Source: an uncultured bacterium (GTDB lineage Bacteria; Actinomycetota; Coriobacteriia; Coriobacteriales; Coriobacteriaceae). Taken from it: a DNA stretch of 64,000 nucleotides. The stretch is from NCBI GenBank assembly GCA_905215065.1, contig CAJMOF010000002.1, positions 1-64,000 of the forward strand, read 5' to 3'. Below the pieces are notes generated by a model, which saw only the letters and a list, made by a program, of their open reading frames with translations, made no database searches and was not told where the DNA came from. This document shows, one piece after another, positions 41,703 to 50,131 of this stretch. The position numbers and the translations under genes are program-made. The first letter of the stretch is position 1. The number at the start of each line of letters is the position of its first letter.

Positions 41703-43595
41703 ATGTCTAAACCCAACATCAAAATCCTAGTCTCATGCCATAAGCCTGTCTGCACGCCTGATTCCGACCTGTATTTACCCGTTCACGTCGGCTCTTTGGG
41801 TAAAGAGACTATTCCTGGATGCCAACGCGACGATTGCGGTGAAAACATCTCCGAACGAAATTTCACTTTTTGTGAAATGAGCGGTCAGTATTGGGCTTGG
41901 AAAAACTTAGAGGCTGATTATGTTGGCCAATGCCATTACCGACGTTTTTTCAATTTTGATGAGAAGAAATATGAGTCGAACGATCATGCTCAGATTGAGG
42001 ATGACTGTCTGTCGCCACTCTCAATTAAAAAGTATCAGCTAGCAAACGAGGCTTTGATCAGGGACTGTGTCGAGAAGGTTGACCTTGTACGTGCTCCTTA
42101 TTGGGATGTGAGGGGAGTTCCCACCCCTTGTGGTCCTAAGAAAACTATAAAGGATCATATGTGTGCCTATGGCCTTGTCACTCAAGCCGAACTGGACCAT
42201 ATGGTTGATATTTGCAAGTTTGTTCAGCCTGATTATGTAGACGAGCTCGTCGCATATCTTAACGGTTCCAAGTATTTGGGCTATAACTGCTTCGTGATGA
42301 AGAAGACTCTCTTCGACGAACTCTGTGCGTTTGAGTTTTCGATTCTCCAGCAGTTTGACTCTGAATATGACTATGAGAACAAAACGACTACTCACAAACG
42401 TATTTGTGGCTATTTGGGTGAGATTCTATATAGCGTATTCGTCTCTCATATCTCTAAGAGAGGGATTAAGATCGCTGAGCGTCCGCTTGTTTTCTTTGAA
42501 GAGACGCCTGCTCCGTTTAATGCTGCTGCCGTCGATAACCAAACGGTTGATATCGTATGGCGCTATGCGGAATCGTCGCCTATTAAATTTGCCGTCGCGC
42601 TTGAGAGCTTAATTCGTCAGCTTGACGCGACCAGAAAATATCGATTGCTTCTAATTCATAATTGTCAGTTTAGCTTTGGCGATTGCCTCAACATACTTGA
42701 GACTATTCCGGAGAATCTGGAAATCATACAAGCGACTTTCCCGGTAGTTGGACCCAACGACCTCTTTGGTTCTATGGATGCTACCGCAGCGCATATTGTT
42801 CTGCCTTTTATACTCCCTCGCATAATGAATTTCGATTTGATTGGTCGCCATCGAGTTCTTTGGGTTGAGGGGTGTGCTTTCTTTAAAAAAGACCCAGCCG
42901 AGATCATTAATGGCGTAGAAGATTCACTCGCTGCCGTAAAGAGCGTTTTCCTCGAGAAAGAGCTTAATAAGCCGGCTTCGTCTCGTTTGCGCGACTCATA
43001 TCTTGCCGCTGCGGATGGTTGGGAGATGAGCGAGGCGTCCGCTCTTATAGTTGATTTGTCTCAGCTTTCTATCATCTGTCCTGAACCATATGAGTTGTAC
43101 TGTGCCTGTGCATCTGAACTGGGCATCGATCCAAGAGGCGATTTGGCTAAAGAGTTTCAAAAGTATCAGTTGCATAAAAAGAAACCGGGCAGCGCTAAAG
43201 ATGCTTTCTGCTTACCGCTAAGTGTATTTGCTGTTCGAAGCCTTATGATGCGCAAGCTGAATTTCAGCCTTATCCCGTATTCGAGCAGTATGCCCGTGGC
43301 TTCCTTTGAAGAAGTTGGCATGTGGGCCAACGAGTGCACGGCAAAGCGATATAAGGCCTCCGATGAAAGCGGATTGTTGCTCTATTCGTCGGATACGACT
43401 CCATTCTCTGAACCGGCGAATGCACTTTGTCGTGATTATTGGCGTTTGGCCAGGTGTATGGATGCGTATGAGTCCCTTTTAGTTACGCTTTCGGAATACC
43501 GACCGCTTGGATTAAAGCGGACGTTATTTCCAGTTGGGACAAAGCGACATAAAGTTATATTTAAAATGGTTTCCCTGATTAGGCGATTTAGATAG
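41703..43595 (+). CDS. Two-domain protein: DUF4422 plus GT8-like domain
   Basis: In this 630-aa protein, residues 1-260 are DUF4422: ILVSCHKPVCTPD, the CGENISERNFTFCEMSGQYWAWKN block (landmarks GENIS, FCEMSGQYWAWKN) and GQCHYRRFF. Residues about 275-560 follow the GT8 layout: VDIVWRYAESSPIKFAVALESLI, then HIVLPFILPRIM, HRVLWVEGCAFFKKDPAEI, and ASALIVDLSQLS. In true GT8 enzymes the third motif reads Y-L-D-x-D; here it is LWVEGCAFF, so the metal-binding pair is missing and this domain may be inactive or structural. It is AT-rich and follows the 40681 gene. Confidence 0.78.
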   Translation: MSKPNIKILVSCHKPVCTPDSDLYLPVHVGSLGKETIPGCQRDDCGENISERNFTFCEMSGQYWAWKNLEADYVGQCHYRRFFNFDEKKYESNDHAQIEDDCLSPLSIKKYQLANEALIRDCVEKVDLVRAPYWDVRGVPTPCGPKKTIKDHMCAYGLVTQAELDHMVDICKFVQPDYVDELVAYLNGSKYLGYNCFVMKKTLFDELCAFEFSILQQFDSEYDYENKTTTHKRICGYLGEILYSVFVSHISKRGIKIAERPLVFFEETPAPFNAAAVDNQTVDIVWRYAESSPIKFAVALESLIRQLDATRKYRLLLIHNCQFSFGDCLNILETIPENLEIIQATFPVVGPNDLFGSMDATAAHIVLPFILPRIMNFDLIGRHRVLWVEGCAFFKKDPAEIINGVEDSLAAVKSVFLEKELNKPASSRLRDSYLAAADGWEMSEASALIVDLSQLSIICPEPYELYCACASELGIDPRGDLAKEFQKYQLHKKKPGSAKDAFCLPLSVFAVRSLMMRKLNFSLIPYSSSMPVASFEEVGMWANECTAKRYKASDESGLLLYSSDTTPFSEPANALCRDYWRLARCMDAYESLLVTLSEYRPLGLKRTLFPVGTKRHKVIFKMVSLIRRFR

Positions 43596-43704
43596 TTTAT
43601 ATAGTCTATTCAGGCGCTCGTCATAGAGTGGCCGGCATAGAAGATTCGACCGTGCTATTGCAGGGACAATTACACGGTCGTCATAATGAAGTTTAAACAC
43701 ATTT

Positions 43705-43740
43705 AATGGATTGGTGTTTTGAGTCGAACGCCAATCCATT
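43705..43740. terminator. Bidirectional hairpin between convergent genes
   Basis: AATGGATTGG (43705-43714) and CCAATCCATT (43731-43740) pair perfectly. A second stem, GACCGTG/CACGGTC, lies at about 43648-43679. Both separate the 41703 gene from the convergent licD-like gene. Confidence 0.65.
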
Positions 43741-43752
43741 GATGGCAGCGCC

Positions 43753-44829
43753 CTATAACTCTTGGTTCTCTAATGCGCGGAGTTGCTCTTTGCTGACATG
43801 TTCGCAGTGTGTAGTTATGTCCATCGGAACGCGATAGATATCTCCATATACATCTTCGGTAAACTTTCTTAGATTTTTTGGTGCCTGGCAAAGAATCCGT
43901 TCAAATGAAATTGTCTGCGTCGGGAACACTTCTCGCTTTTGGCAAGCCCATTTGTAATCAGACAAAAAGTAGATGTTTTCAATGCCCCACAGCATTCCAT
44001 TAGTTATTTGGTCATCAATTATTCCCTGGCTCATTTCGATTGACCGATATTTTGCAAACGTTTCTTCTATCCGATTAGCCAGCGGATCAGATGCTGGAAT
44101 GAATTCCTTTTCTTTCCATTCGCTGTAATATGAAGCGGTTTTCATCTCCGCTATCATTTTCATTCTTAGTCCTAGCTGTTCCTCAAATGCCTTCTTATCG
44201 GCGCTTCTGCTTTCTTCAAATATGAATAAGTCTAAAAAACAGGGATTATTAACTTCCTCATACATAAAACGAATTTGCTTACAGAAATTCCAAACATCGT
44301 AAACGATTGAGATTCGATACCGTCCGTCATTGCTGACAATATTGATAAGTTTGTTAATTTCCGACCTCATCATGCCGAGATCGCTATCGTCATCCCAAGG
44401 AATAAAGCCCTGGTGACGGATTGCTCCAAGGAGCGTTCCGAATGCAATCCAGTATTGAAGATTGTTGTCTTTGCATAATGTGTCGAACTCTCCTAGTAGT
44501 TTTGCGCATCCTAGTTGCATGGCCCTGAGTCCGCCGTTGGCTTTTGGAAGTGATGTAAAAAAGCGCTTCTTTGCGTCTTGCAGATCTTCGTTGTCGTTTC
44601 GGTAAAGCTGCCAAAGCATCGTTTCGATTCTCATCGAAACGCCGTCGTTATCACTTTTAAGCCATTCGGCTCTAAAATTCAGGTTGTCGTTAATACCGTT
44701 GTCAGCCTGCTCGATCCTCGCATTGATGGATCGGTTCAGTTCATAGAGTTCATAGACATCTGAGCGAAGATCTCTAATTGCTCGCTTTGATGCGGGAAGA
44801 TGGTCGGCGATACGTGACAGGATGCTCAT
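43753..44829 (-). CDS. licD: LicD-family phosphotransferase (phosphocholine transfer)
   Basis: In this 358-aa protein the LicD core is plain: YWIAFGTLLGAIRHQGFIPWDDDSDLGM near 124-151 (landmarks FGTLLGAIRH and IPWDDDSDLGM). A later conserved CFLDLFIFE follows near 198. LicD enzymes move phosphocholine or similar groups from a CDP carrier to surface glycans. The first about 90 residues are a helical, probably coiled-coil extension. AAGGA precedes the ATG. The matching choline activation enzyme is the fused LicC-LicA protein at 48120, supporting phosphocholine as the substrate. Confidence 0.9.
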   Translation of the reverse strand: MSILSRIADHLPASKRAIRDLRSDVYELYELNRSINARIEQADNGINDNLNFRAEWLKSDNDGVSMRIETMLWQLYRNDNEDLQDAKKRFFTSLPKANGGLRAMQLGCAKLLGEFDTLCKDNNLQYWIAFGTLLGAIRHQGFIPWDDDSDLGMMRSEINKLINIVSNDGRYRISIVYDVWNFCKQIRFMYEEVNNPCFLDLFIFEESRSADKKAFEEQLGLRMKMIAEMKTASYYSEWKEKEFIPASDPLANRIEETFAKYRSIEMSQGIIDDQITNGMLWGIENIYFLSDYKWACQKREVFPTQTISFERILCQAPKNLRKFTEDVYGDIYRVPMDITTHCEHVSKEQLRALENQEL

Positions 44830-45002
44830 TCTGTATCCTTCGTGTTGAGAATAAAGTTCTGTTTAATATAGCCTACGTAGCTCGATGGTTTTTCGACGAC
44901 TGATTAAATCTGGTTGAGTGGAGCCCGGCTCCCATTAAGCGGTGGATAGCATGATTAAATGCTAAATATAATATGTATACCGCCTTAAAATTTGTGGCAT
45001 CG

Positions 45003-45938
45003 CTAGTGATTGCATGCTGTTTTGCTATACACCTGCAGTTCCCATTGTTTTTTCTCAACTTTTGCTACGGAGTCGAGGATGAGGCCGGTTGCCAAGCTCA
45101 GCCCGCACAGAAACATGAATGAGGCCGCGAGCATGGCTGTGGGGAAGCGGGGGACTAAGCCGGTTTGGAAGTACTCCGCAACAATTGGGATTCCGAGAGT
45201 GAGACCTATGATGGCAAAGATGAATGCAATAAGACTAAAGAACTTGAGTGGACGGTAATCCTTAAAAAGCGTTCCAATCATTGCGATAACTTTAATACCG
45301 TCACCTACTGTGTTGAGCTTGGACTCAGAGCCTATGGGCCTATCACGGTATTCAACCGGTACGTCTTTAATACGCCAGCGATGGTCGACGGCATGGATGG
45401 AGAGCTCGGTTTCAATTTGGAAGCCCTCACTCAAGACGGGGAAGGTCTTTACGAAAGGCTTGCTCATGGCTCTATAGCCTGTCATAACGTCGTCAAAGCT
45501 GTAGCCGTATATCCATTTAATCATGGCGCGAACGAGGTTATTCCCAAAGCCGTGAAATGCTCGTTTGTTCTCTTCGGCATAGGTTCCGTTGGAGAGGCGA
45601 TCGCCGACGGTCATGTCTGCCTCGCCATTAAGTATGGGCTCACAGAGCGATTTGGCGGCTTCAGCGGGGTACGTGTCGTCTCCATCAACCATCAAGTAGC
45701 AATCGGCGTCGATATCGCGAAACATTTGGCGGCAGACGTTGCCTTTGCCCTGCCTTGGTTCATGTCGCACTGTGGCCCCGTGCTGTTTGGCTATCTGTGC
45801 CGTATTGTCGGCGGAATTGTTGTCGTAAACGTATACTGTTGCGTCTGGCAATTCGCGGTGAAAGTCATCGACAACTTTGCCGATCGTTAATGCTTCATTG
45901 TAGCAAGGGATAATGACGGCGATATTCGAATAGTCCAT
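45003..45938 (-). CDS. GT2 glycosyltransferase with two C-terminal membrane spans
   Basis: In this 311-aa protein IAVIIPCYNEALTIGKVVDDF opens (landmark IIPCYNEALTIGKVV), YDNNSADNT is near 38, and CYLMVDGDDTYP near 78 carries the DGDD metal site. MTGYRAMSKPFVKTFP near 152 and QIETELSIHA near 175 are typical of the polyprenyl-phosphate sugar synthase/GtrB side of GT2. Two hydrophobic spans (about 230-252 and 265-290) anchor it. A near-ideal AAAGGAGG precedes the ATG at 45938. Confidence 0.9.
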   Translation of the reverse strand: MDYSNIAVIIPCYNEALTIGKVVDDFHRELPDATVYVYDNNSADNTAQIAKQHGATVRHEPRQGKGNVCRQMFRDIDADCYLMVDGDDTYPAEAAKSLCEPILNGEADMTVGDRLSNGTYAEENKRAFHGFGNNLVRAMIKWIYGYSFDDVMTGYRAMSKPFVKTFPVLSEGFQIETELSIHAVDHRWRIKDVPVEYRDRPIGSESKLNTVGDGIKVIAMIGTLFKDYRPLKFFSLIAFIFAIIGLTLGIPIVAEYFQTGLVPRFPTAMLAASFMFLCGLSLATGLILDSVAKVEKKQWELQVYSKTACNH

Positions 45939-46099
45939 ATAGGACCTCCTTTAATGACTCAACTGTTCGAAAGTATAACCATCACCTATCCCTTTGATTA
46001 GATATGGGTTAGTTCTCCAGATTTTTTGCGGTGGGTTATCGTCTACGCGGGAGGGCTATACTTTCCACTGTTATGTTTTGCGAGACAAGGAGATGGTCC

Positions 46100-46945
46100 G
46101 TGGCTGACAATCTTGAGAGTCAGAAAGCGGTGGCTAAACCGGCCTCTCACGCTAAAAATGATTTTGAGAAGGATAAATTTATCCTTAGGCAGCTGGTTAC
46201 CAAGGATTTTAAGATTAAGTATCGGCGCAGCGTTTTGGGCGTAGCTTGGTCCGTGCTCAATCCCTTGTTGATGATGATTGTCATGTCGATTGTTTTTTCA
46301 ACAATCTTTGCCCAAGGGCGCAATGGCTCCATTACGCCTGAGATGTATCCGCTTTACCTGATCGTCGGTAACGTGACGTTTTCTGTCATGTCCGAGTCGA
46401 CGAACCAAGCGCTTATGTCCATCATTTGGGCTTCCTCGCTGCTTAAGAAGGTTAAGGTGCACCGCTGGGTCTTTCCGGTGCAGAAGGTGCTGTTCTCGCT
46501 CGTTAACTTCGCCTTCTCTTTGGTTGCTGTCGCCTTGGTTATGCTTTGGTTCCATGTGGTTCCTAGTTGGCATTTAATTCTCTTGCCGGTGTGTTTGCTG
46601 CTTCTTATGTGCTTCTGCATGGGTTTGGGCATGATGCTGTCTGCGCTGGCGGTCTTTTTCCGTGATGTTATGCACCTTTGGACCGTTGTTATCACCGCGT
46701 GGATGTACCTGACGCCGATCTTCTGGACCACCGATTACATCAGCCATATGGCTCATTGGATTCAGGTGTTGGTGGTTGTGAACCCCATGTACAACTATCT
46801 CCAGTTTATGCGTGACATCTTCCTGTTCAATACCGTGCCTTCTTCGCTTACGTTTGGCCTATGTGCTGTCTGGGCTGTTCTTGCCCTTGCCATTGGCTAT
46901 ACCGTGTTCCACAAGACCGAGCACAAGTTTATTCTCTACATCTAA
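46100..46945 (+). CDS. wzm: ABC-2 type polysaccharide export permease (Wzm/TagG-like)
   Basis: The 281-aa protein starts at the GTG at 46100, 7 bp after AAGGAG; the longer frame from 46031 has no such site. FILRQLVTKDFKIKYRRSVLGVAWSVLNPLL near 27-57 is the classic entry helix of polysaccharide ABC permeases (landmarks KDFKIKYRRSVLG and WSVLNPLL). Six membrane spans follow. It exports a finished lipid-linked polymer together with the ATPase 12 bp downstream. Confidence 0.93.
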   Translation: MADNLESQKAVAKPASHAKNDFEKDKFILRQLVTKDFKIKYRRSVLGVAWSVLNPLLMMIVMSIVFSTIFAQGRNGSITPEMYPLYLIVGNVTFSVMSESTNQALMSIIWASSLLKKVKVHRWVFPVQKVLFSLVNFAFSLVAVALVMLWFHVVPSWHLILLPVCLLLLMCFCMGLGMMLSALAVFFRDVMHLWTVVITAWMYLTPIFWTTDYISHMAHWIQVLVVVNPMYNYLQFMRDIFLFNTVPSSLTFGLCAVWAVLALAIGYTVFHKTEHKFILYI

Positions 46946-46957
46946 GGAGTGCTGTTC

Positions 46958-47725
46958 ATGACTGAATCTGCTATTGATTACAGCAAGCAGCCCCTTGCTG
47001 TTGAGGTCAAAGACGTCACCATGATCTTTAACATGGCGTCTGAGTCGCTTACAAACCTCAAGGAGTACTTTATTAAGCTCGCAAAGCACGAGCTGTTCTT
47101 TGAGGAATTCCGTGCGCTTAAGCATATTTCGTTTGATGTGCATCGCGGCGAGGTCGTTGGCCTTGTTGGAACTAACGGTTCCGGCAAGTCTACGATGCTT
47201 AAGATCATCGCTGGCGTTTTGGAGCCCAGCGAAGGTGAGGTTAAGGTTCACGGCAATATTGCGCCGCTGATTGAGCTTGGTGCTGGTTTCGATCCCGAGC
47301 TTACCGCTCGTGAGAATATTTACCTTAACGGTGCGCTGCTTGGATATACCAAGGAGTTTATTGACGCTAGCTTTGACGAGATTATCGAGTTCGCTGAGCT
47401 CAAAGATTTTGTCGACATGCCCCTGAAGAATTTCTCTTCGGGTATGGTTGCGCGCATTGCATTTGCTATCGCTACGATTACCGAGCCGGATATTCTGATC
47501 GTTGATGAGACGCTTTCTGTCGGTGATGTCTTTTTCCAGCAGAAGTGCGAGCGCCGTATTCAGCACTTTATCGAAAGTGGCGACGTTACGGTCTTATTCG
47601 TTTCTCACTCCATGGAACAGGTTGAGCGTATTTGCCAGCGTGCTGTATGGATCGAGAAGGGCGACCTGCGTATGGATGGCCCCGTGGATGAGGTCTGCAA
47701 GGCATACCACGACCAGTTCAAGTAG
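46958..47725 (+). CDS. wzt: ABC polysaccharide exporter ATPase (Wzt/TagH-like)
   Basis: The 255-aa protein starts at the ATG at 46958 after AAGGAG. Walker A is GTNGSGKST (71-79), the signature is FSSGMVARIAFA near 165, and Walker B is PDILIVDETLSVGD. The GM-x-x-R-I/L signature is typical of the polysaccharide-export branch. It ends right after the ATPase core, so the C-terminal glycan-binding domain found in some Wzt proteins is absent, as in TagH-like or rhamnan exporters. Confidence 0.93.
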   Translation: MTESAIDYSKQPLAVEVKDVTMIFNMASESLTNLKEYFIKLAKHELFFEEFRALKHISFDVHRGEVVGLVGTNGSGKSTMLKIIAGVLEPSEGEVKVHGNIAPLIELGAGFDPELTARENIYLNGALLGYTKEFIDASFDEIIEFAELKDFVDMPLKNFSSGMVARIAFAIATITEPDILIVDETLSVGDVFFQQKCERRIQHFIESGDVTVLFVSHSMEQVERICQRAVWIEKGDLRMDGPVDEVCKAYHDQFK

Positions 47726-47778
47726 GTTATAATTTATGCGCCGTGTGAACTTGTGCCCGCTTGGACGCGCGACATTAT

Positions 47779-47855
47779 GCTCCATTAGCTCAGTTGGATA
47801 GAGCAGGGGACTTCTAATCCCAAGGTCGACGGTTCGAATCCGCCATGGAGCACCA
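47779..47855 (+). tRNA. tRNA-Arg(TCT)
   Basis: GCTCCAT (47779-47785) pairs with ATGGAGC (47845-47851). The anticodon loop CTTCTAA gives TCT (Arg, AGA). The T-arm has GGTTCGAATCC, and CCA is encoded at 47853-47855. A TATAAT at 47728-47733 may be its -10 box. Confidence 0.95.
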
Positions 47856-47867
47856 AAAGAGTTTTTG

Positions 47868-47894
47868 AAGACCCGGTTATCATGCCGGGTCTTT
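47868..47894 (+). terminator. Terminator after tRNA-Arg(TCT)
   Basis: AAGACCCGG (47868-47876) pairs with CCGGGTCTT (47885-47893), 13 bp after the tRNA CCA. Confidence 0.8.
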
Positions 47895-48119
47895 GCTGTA
47901 CAAGCGTTCAGTCGTGATATTGTTTAACATGGGCTGTAAGGCATGGGGATGACTTGTAGCCTTATTTCGATAGTGGTTGCATGCTTGGTTGCGAGGCTTA
48001 TAGGATAATAAGTGTGTCCGCTTCCTTTTCGGCACCCCTTGCCATGGCGGTCGTCGCCGCTGAGGATGCCGCCTTGACCTTGTTCCTTTTAAATATGTGA
48101 TGGGGAGATAATCCGCTGC

Positions 48120-49895
48120 TTACCCGTTGTGCTCCTTGTAAAGCTCGAGCGCCTTCTTAAGGTAAGTTTTGGCATAATGGTAGTAGATATGGGACCACTC
48201 GCCAACGTTATCGCCTTCTGCCTCTTTAAGCAGCGCCCATGTGTACCAGCACCAGCCCGCCATGCCCACCTGGCCCAGGTTGTGACGCCATTCTGCATCG
48301 GTTGGCTTGCGGCTGAAGTAATGCTCTAGTGCCCTGCACATTTTCTTCTCGGTTAACTGTTCACAAACACAGAATGTTCCAAAATCGTTGGCATAGTCGC
48401 TCATACCGGCGTATTCCCAGTCAATGAGATCGACATGGCCGTCGCCGCTTACGAGGAAGTTGAGACTAAAGAAATCGTTGTGGCAGAGGACTGGATCGCC
48501 ACCGTCGGCAATGAGCATTCTGTTCAGTTCGGCTGCCTGCGTGTCCATCTCGGGCAAATCCGGCACATCGATGAGCCCGTGTTTTAGAATGGCACGTTCG
48601 TAGCCCCTTCCCTCTTCATAGAAGCTAAAACAGCGATTAACTTTTGCACCGCTATCGTGAAGACTGCGGGCCATTTGCATGGCTTGGGCCAATTGGGCGT
48701 CGTCGTGAACGTCGAGGTTTCTACAATTCTTCACAAATCGTGACACCTTCCAGCCGCGGCGGGGATTCGCAAAAACAAAGGTGGAGTCAAGGCCGAGCGT
48801 GCGTGCAGTCTCGAGTGCGGTTTTTTCGGCTTTGCGGTCTACAAGGAGCTCGGTTCCTACGCCGGGGTGTCGGTAGACCCACTCGCCGTCATCGGTCGTA
48901 AAGTGGCAGCTGAGGTTCGTAAGTCCCTGTTTGAGCGGATAGACGTCGCGAATTTCGGATTTATCGCATCCCAAGACGGCAGCGATGTTGTCGAAAATCT
49001 CGGAATCAAGGTTTTCGATGAAAAGAGGGTCGAAGTTGCGCAGCTCGTCGAGTGAGTCGAACTCGTGGATGGTAGGCGGGTCGTACCTGCGGATTTGCAT
49101 GTCAAGCTCGTTGATATGATCGGCATAGAGATCTTCCCAGAGTTTGTTGCGGGTTTGGGGGAGGTCGTATTCTGCCTCAAGAATCTCTCGAAAACGAGTT
49201 GAGAACTCTCGATCGAAATAAGCGTGGCCAATCATATACCATGCATCGGACCCGCCGACCCTAACTTTGGTGATGCGGTCGTGGGTGTCGGTTTCCAGGC
49301 ACCATTCAGGTGTCTGGCCCTGGTTGAACTCGGCTGAGTAGTAGGCCTTCCAGGCATGGTCTGTGAAAGGGTTCTTCTCGAAATAGTTGTCCGAGGAGCA
49401 GATGTACGTATTGCCCAACATCTCACGCACGAGCATAATCGAGGAATTGTTATTGCGCTCAGCGTAGGCGCAATTCACGATGACCTTAACGCCGTATTTG
49501 TCCTCGAGGTAGTAGAAGGACTCCTTCTTGTATCCCACAACGACGACGATGTCGAAAATCCTGGCTTCGTGTAGCTGTTCAATTTGGCGCTCGATCAGGA
49601 CTTCGCCACGAACTTTGAGAAGTCCCTTGGGGCGTTCATAGGAGATGGGGGCGAAGCGACTGGAGAGGCCTGCCGCAAGGATAACAGCATTGTCCACGGC
49701 GTAGGGTTTTAGCGCGGTCATGCCCTTAGGCGTGAGACGGGCGTCCTTGATGAGGCCGGCTTCTGAGAGGTCTATTACGGCGGCATTTGCCGCTGTAAGC
49801 CCAATCTCGCACTCGCTCGCAAGTTGTTGTTGCGTAATGCCGGGACGTCTGCTCAGGGCATAGAGAACGTTAAACTGTTTATGCGTAAGCTGCAT
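48120..49895 (-). CDS. licCA: wHTH-LicC-LicA fusion: choline-phosphate cytidylyltransferase / choline kinase
   Basis: This 591-aa protein has three parts. Residues 1-65 form a MarR-like winged helix (NVLYALSRRPGITQQQLASE). Residues about 68-290 are a LicC-type nucleotidyltransferase: AVILAAGLSSRFAPISYERPKGLL (landmarks LAAGLSSRF and ERPKGLL), then YAERNNNSSIML and ICSSDNYFEKNPF. Residues about 300-590 are a LicA-type kinase: GLTNLSCHF, the Brenner-type catalytic HNDFFSLN near 472 and the metal-site IDWEYAG near 492. Together they turn choline into CDP-choline for LicD. The winged helix may regulate it or be inherited from a fusion; its DNA-binding role is unproven. No choline transporter (LicB) gene is seen here. 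Confidence 0.9.
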   Translation of the reverse strand: MQLTHKQFNVLYALSRRPGITQQQLASECEIGLTAANAAVIDLSEAGLIKDARLTPKGMTALKPYAVDNAVILAAGLSSRFAPISYERPKGLLKVRGEVLIERQIEQLHEARIFDIVVVVGYKKESFYYLEDKYGVKVIVNCAYAERNNNSSIMLVREMLGNTYICSSDNYFEKNPFTDHAWKAYYSAEFNQGQTPEWCLETDTHDRITKVRVGGSDAWYMIGHAYFDREFSTRFREILEAEYDLPQTRNKLWEDLYADHINELDMQIRRYDPPTIHEFDSLDELRNFDPLFIENLDSEIFDNIAAVLGCDKSEIRDVYPLKQGLTNLSCHFTTDDGEWVYRHPGVGTELLVDRKAEKTALETARTLGLDSTFVFANPRRGWKVSRFVKNCRNLDVHDDAQLAQAMQMARSLHDSGAKVNRCFSFYEEGRGYERAILKHGLIDVPDLPEMDTQAAELNRMLIADGGDPVLCHNDFFSLNFLVSGDGHVDLIDWEYAGMSDYANDFGTFCVCEQLTEKKMCRALEHYFSRKPTDAEWRHNLGQVGMAGWCWYTWALLKEAEGDNVGEWSHIYYHYAKTYLKKALELYKEHNG

Positions 49896-49977
49896 TAATG
49901 GTTCCTTTGCGTTCGGTTTTGTCAGATGCTATCGCGAACCTGAACAGCTGAAGGCATTACTTTCCGTTTTACTATCC

Positions 49978-50020
49978 ATTGGAGGGTTCGAGCAAATGTC
50001 ATTTGTTCGAACCCTCCAAT
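49978..50020. repeat. Near-perfect 20-bp stem hairpin
   Basis: ATTGGAGGGTTCGA (49978-49991) pairs perfectly with TCGAACCCTCCAAT (50007-50020), and CAAAT/ATTTG extends the stem across one G-T pair to a GTC loop. It lies between the glf stop and the licCA start, both leftward. There is no T-run. It could be a 3'-end element of glf or a small mobile palindrome. Confidence 0.75.
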
Positions 50021-50131
50021 GCGTGAGCGGGGGAGACTTTTATCAAAAAGGCGTTATGGACTGTTATGCGCAACTCTTAAACCAAATGTCGTCTAGCATT
50101 CAGAGTAGCCGGCAATTATTAATGCTTAATC

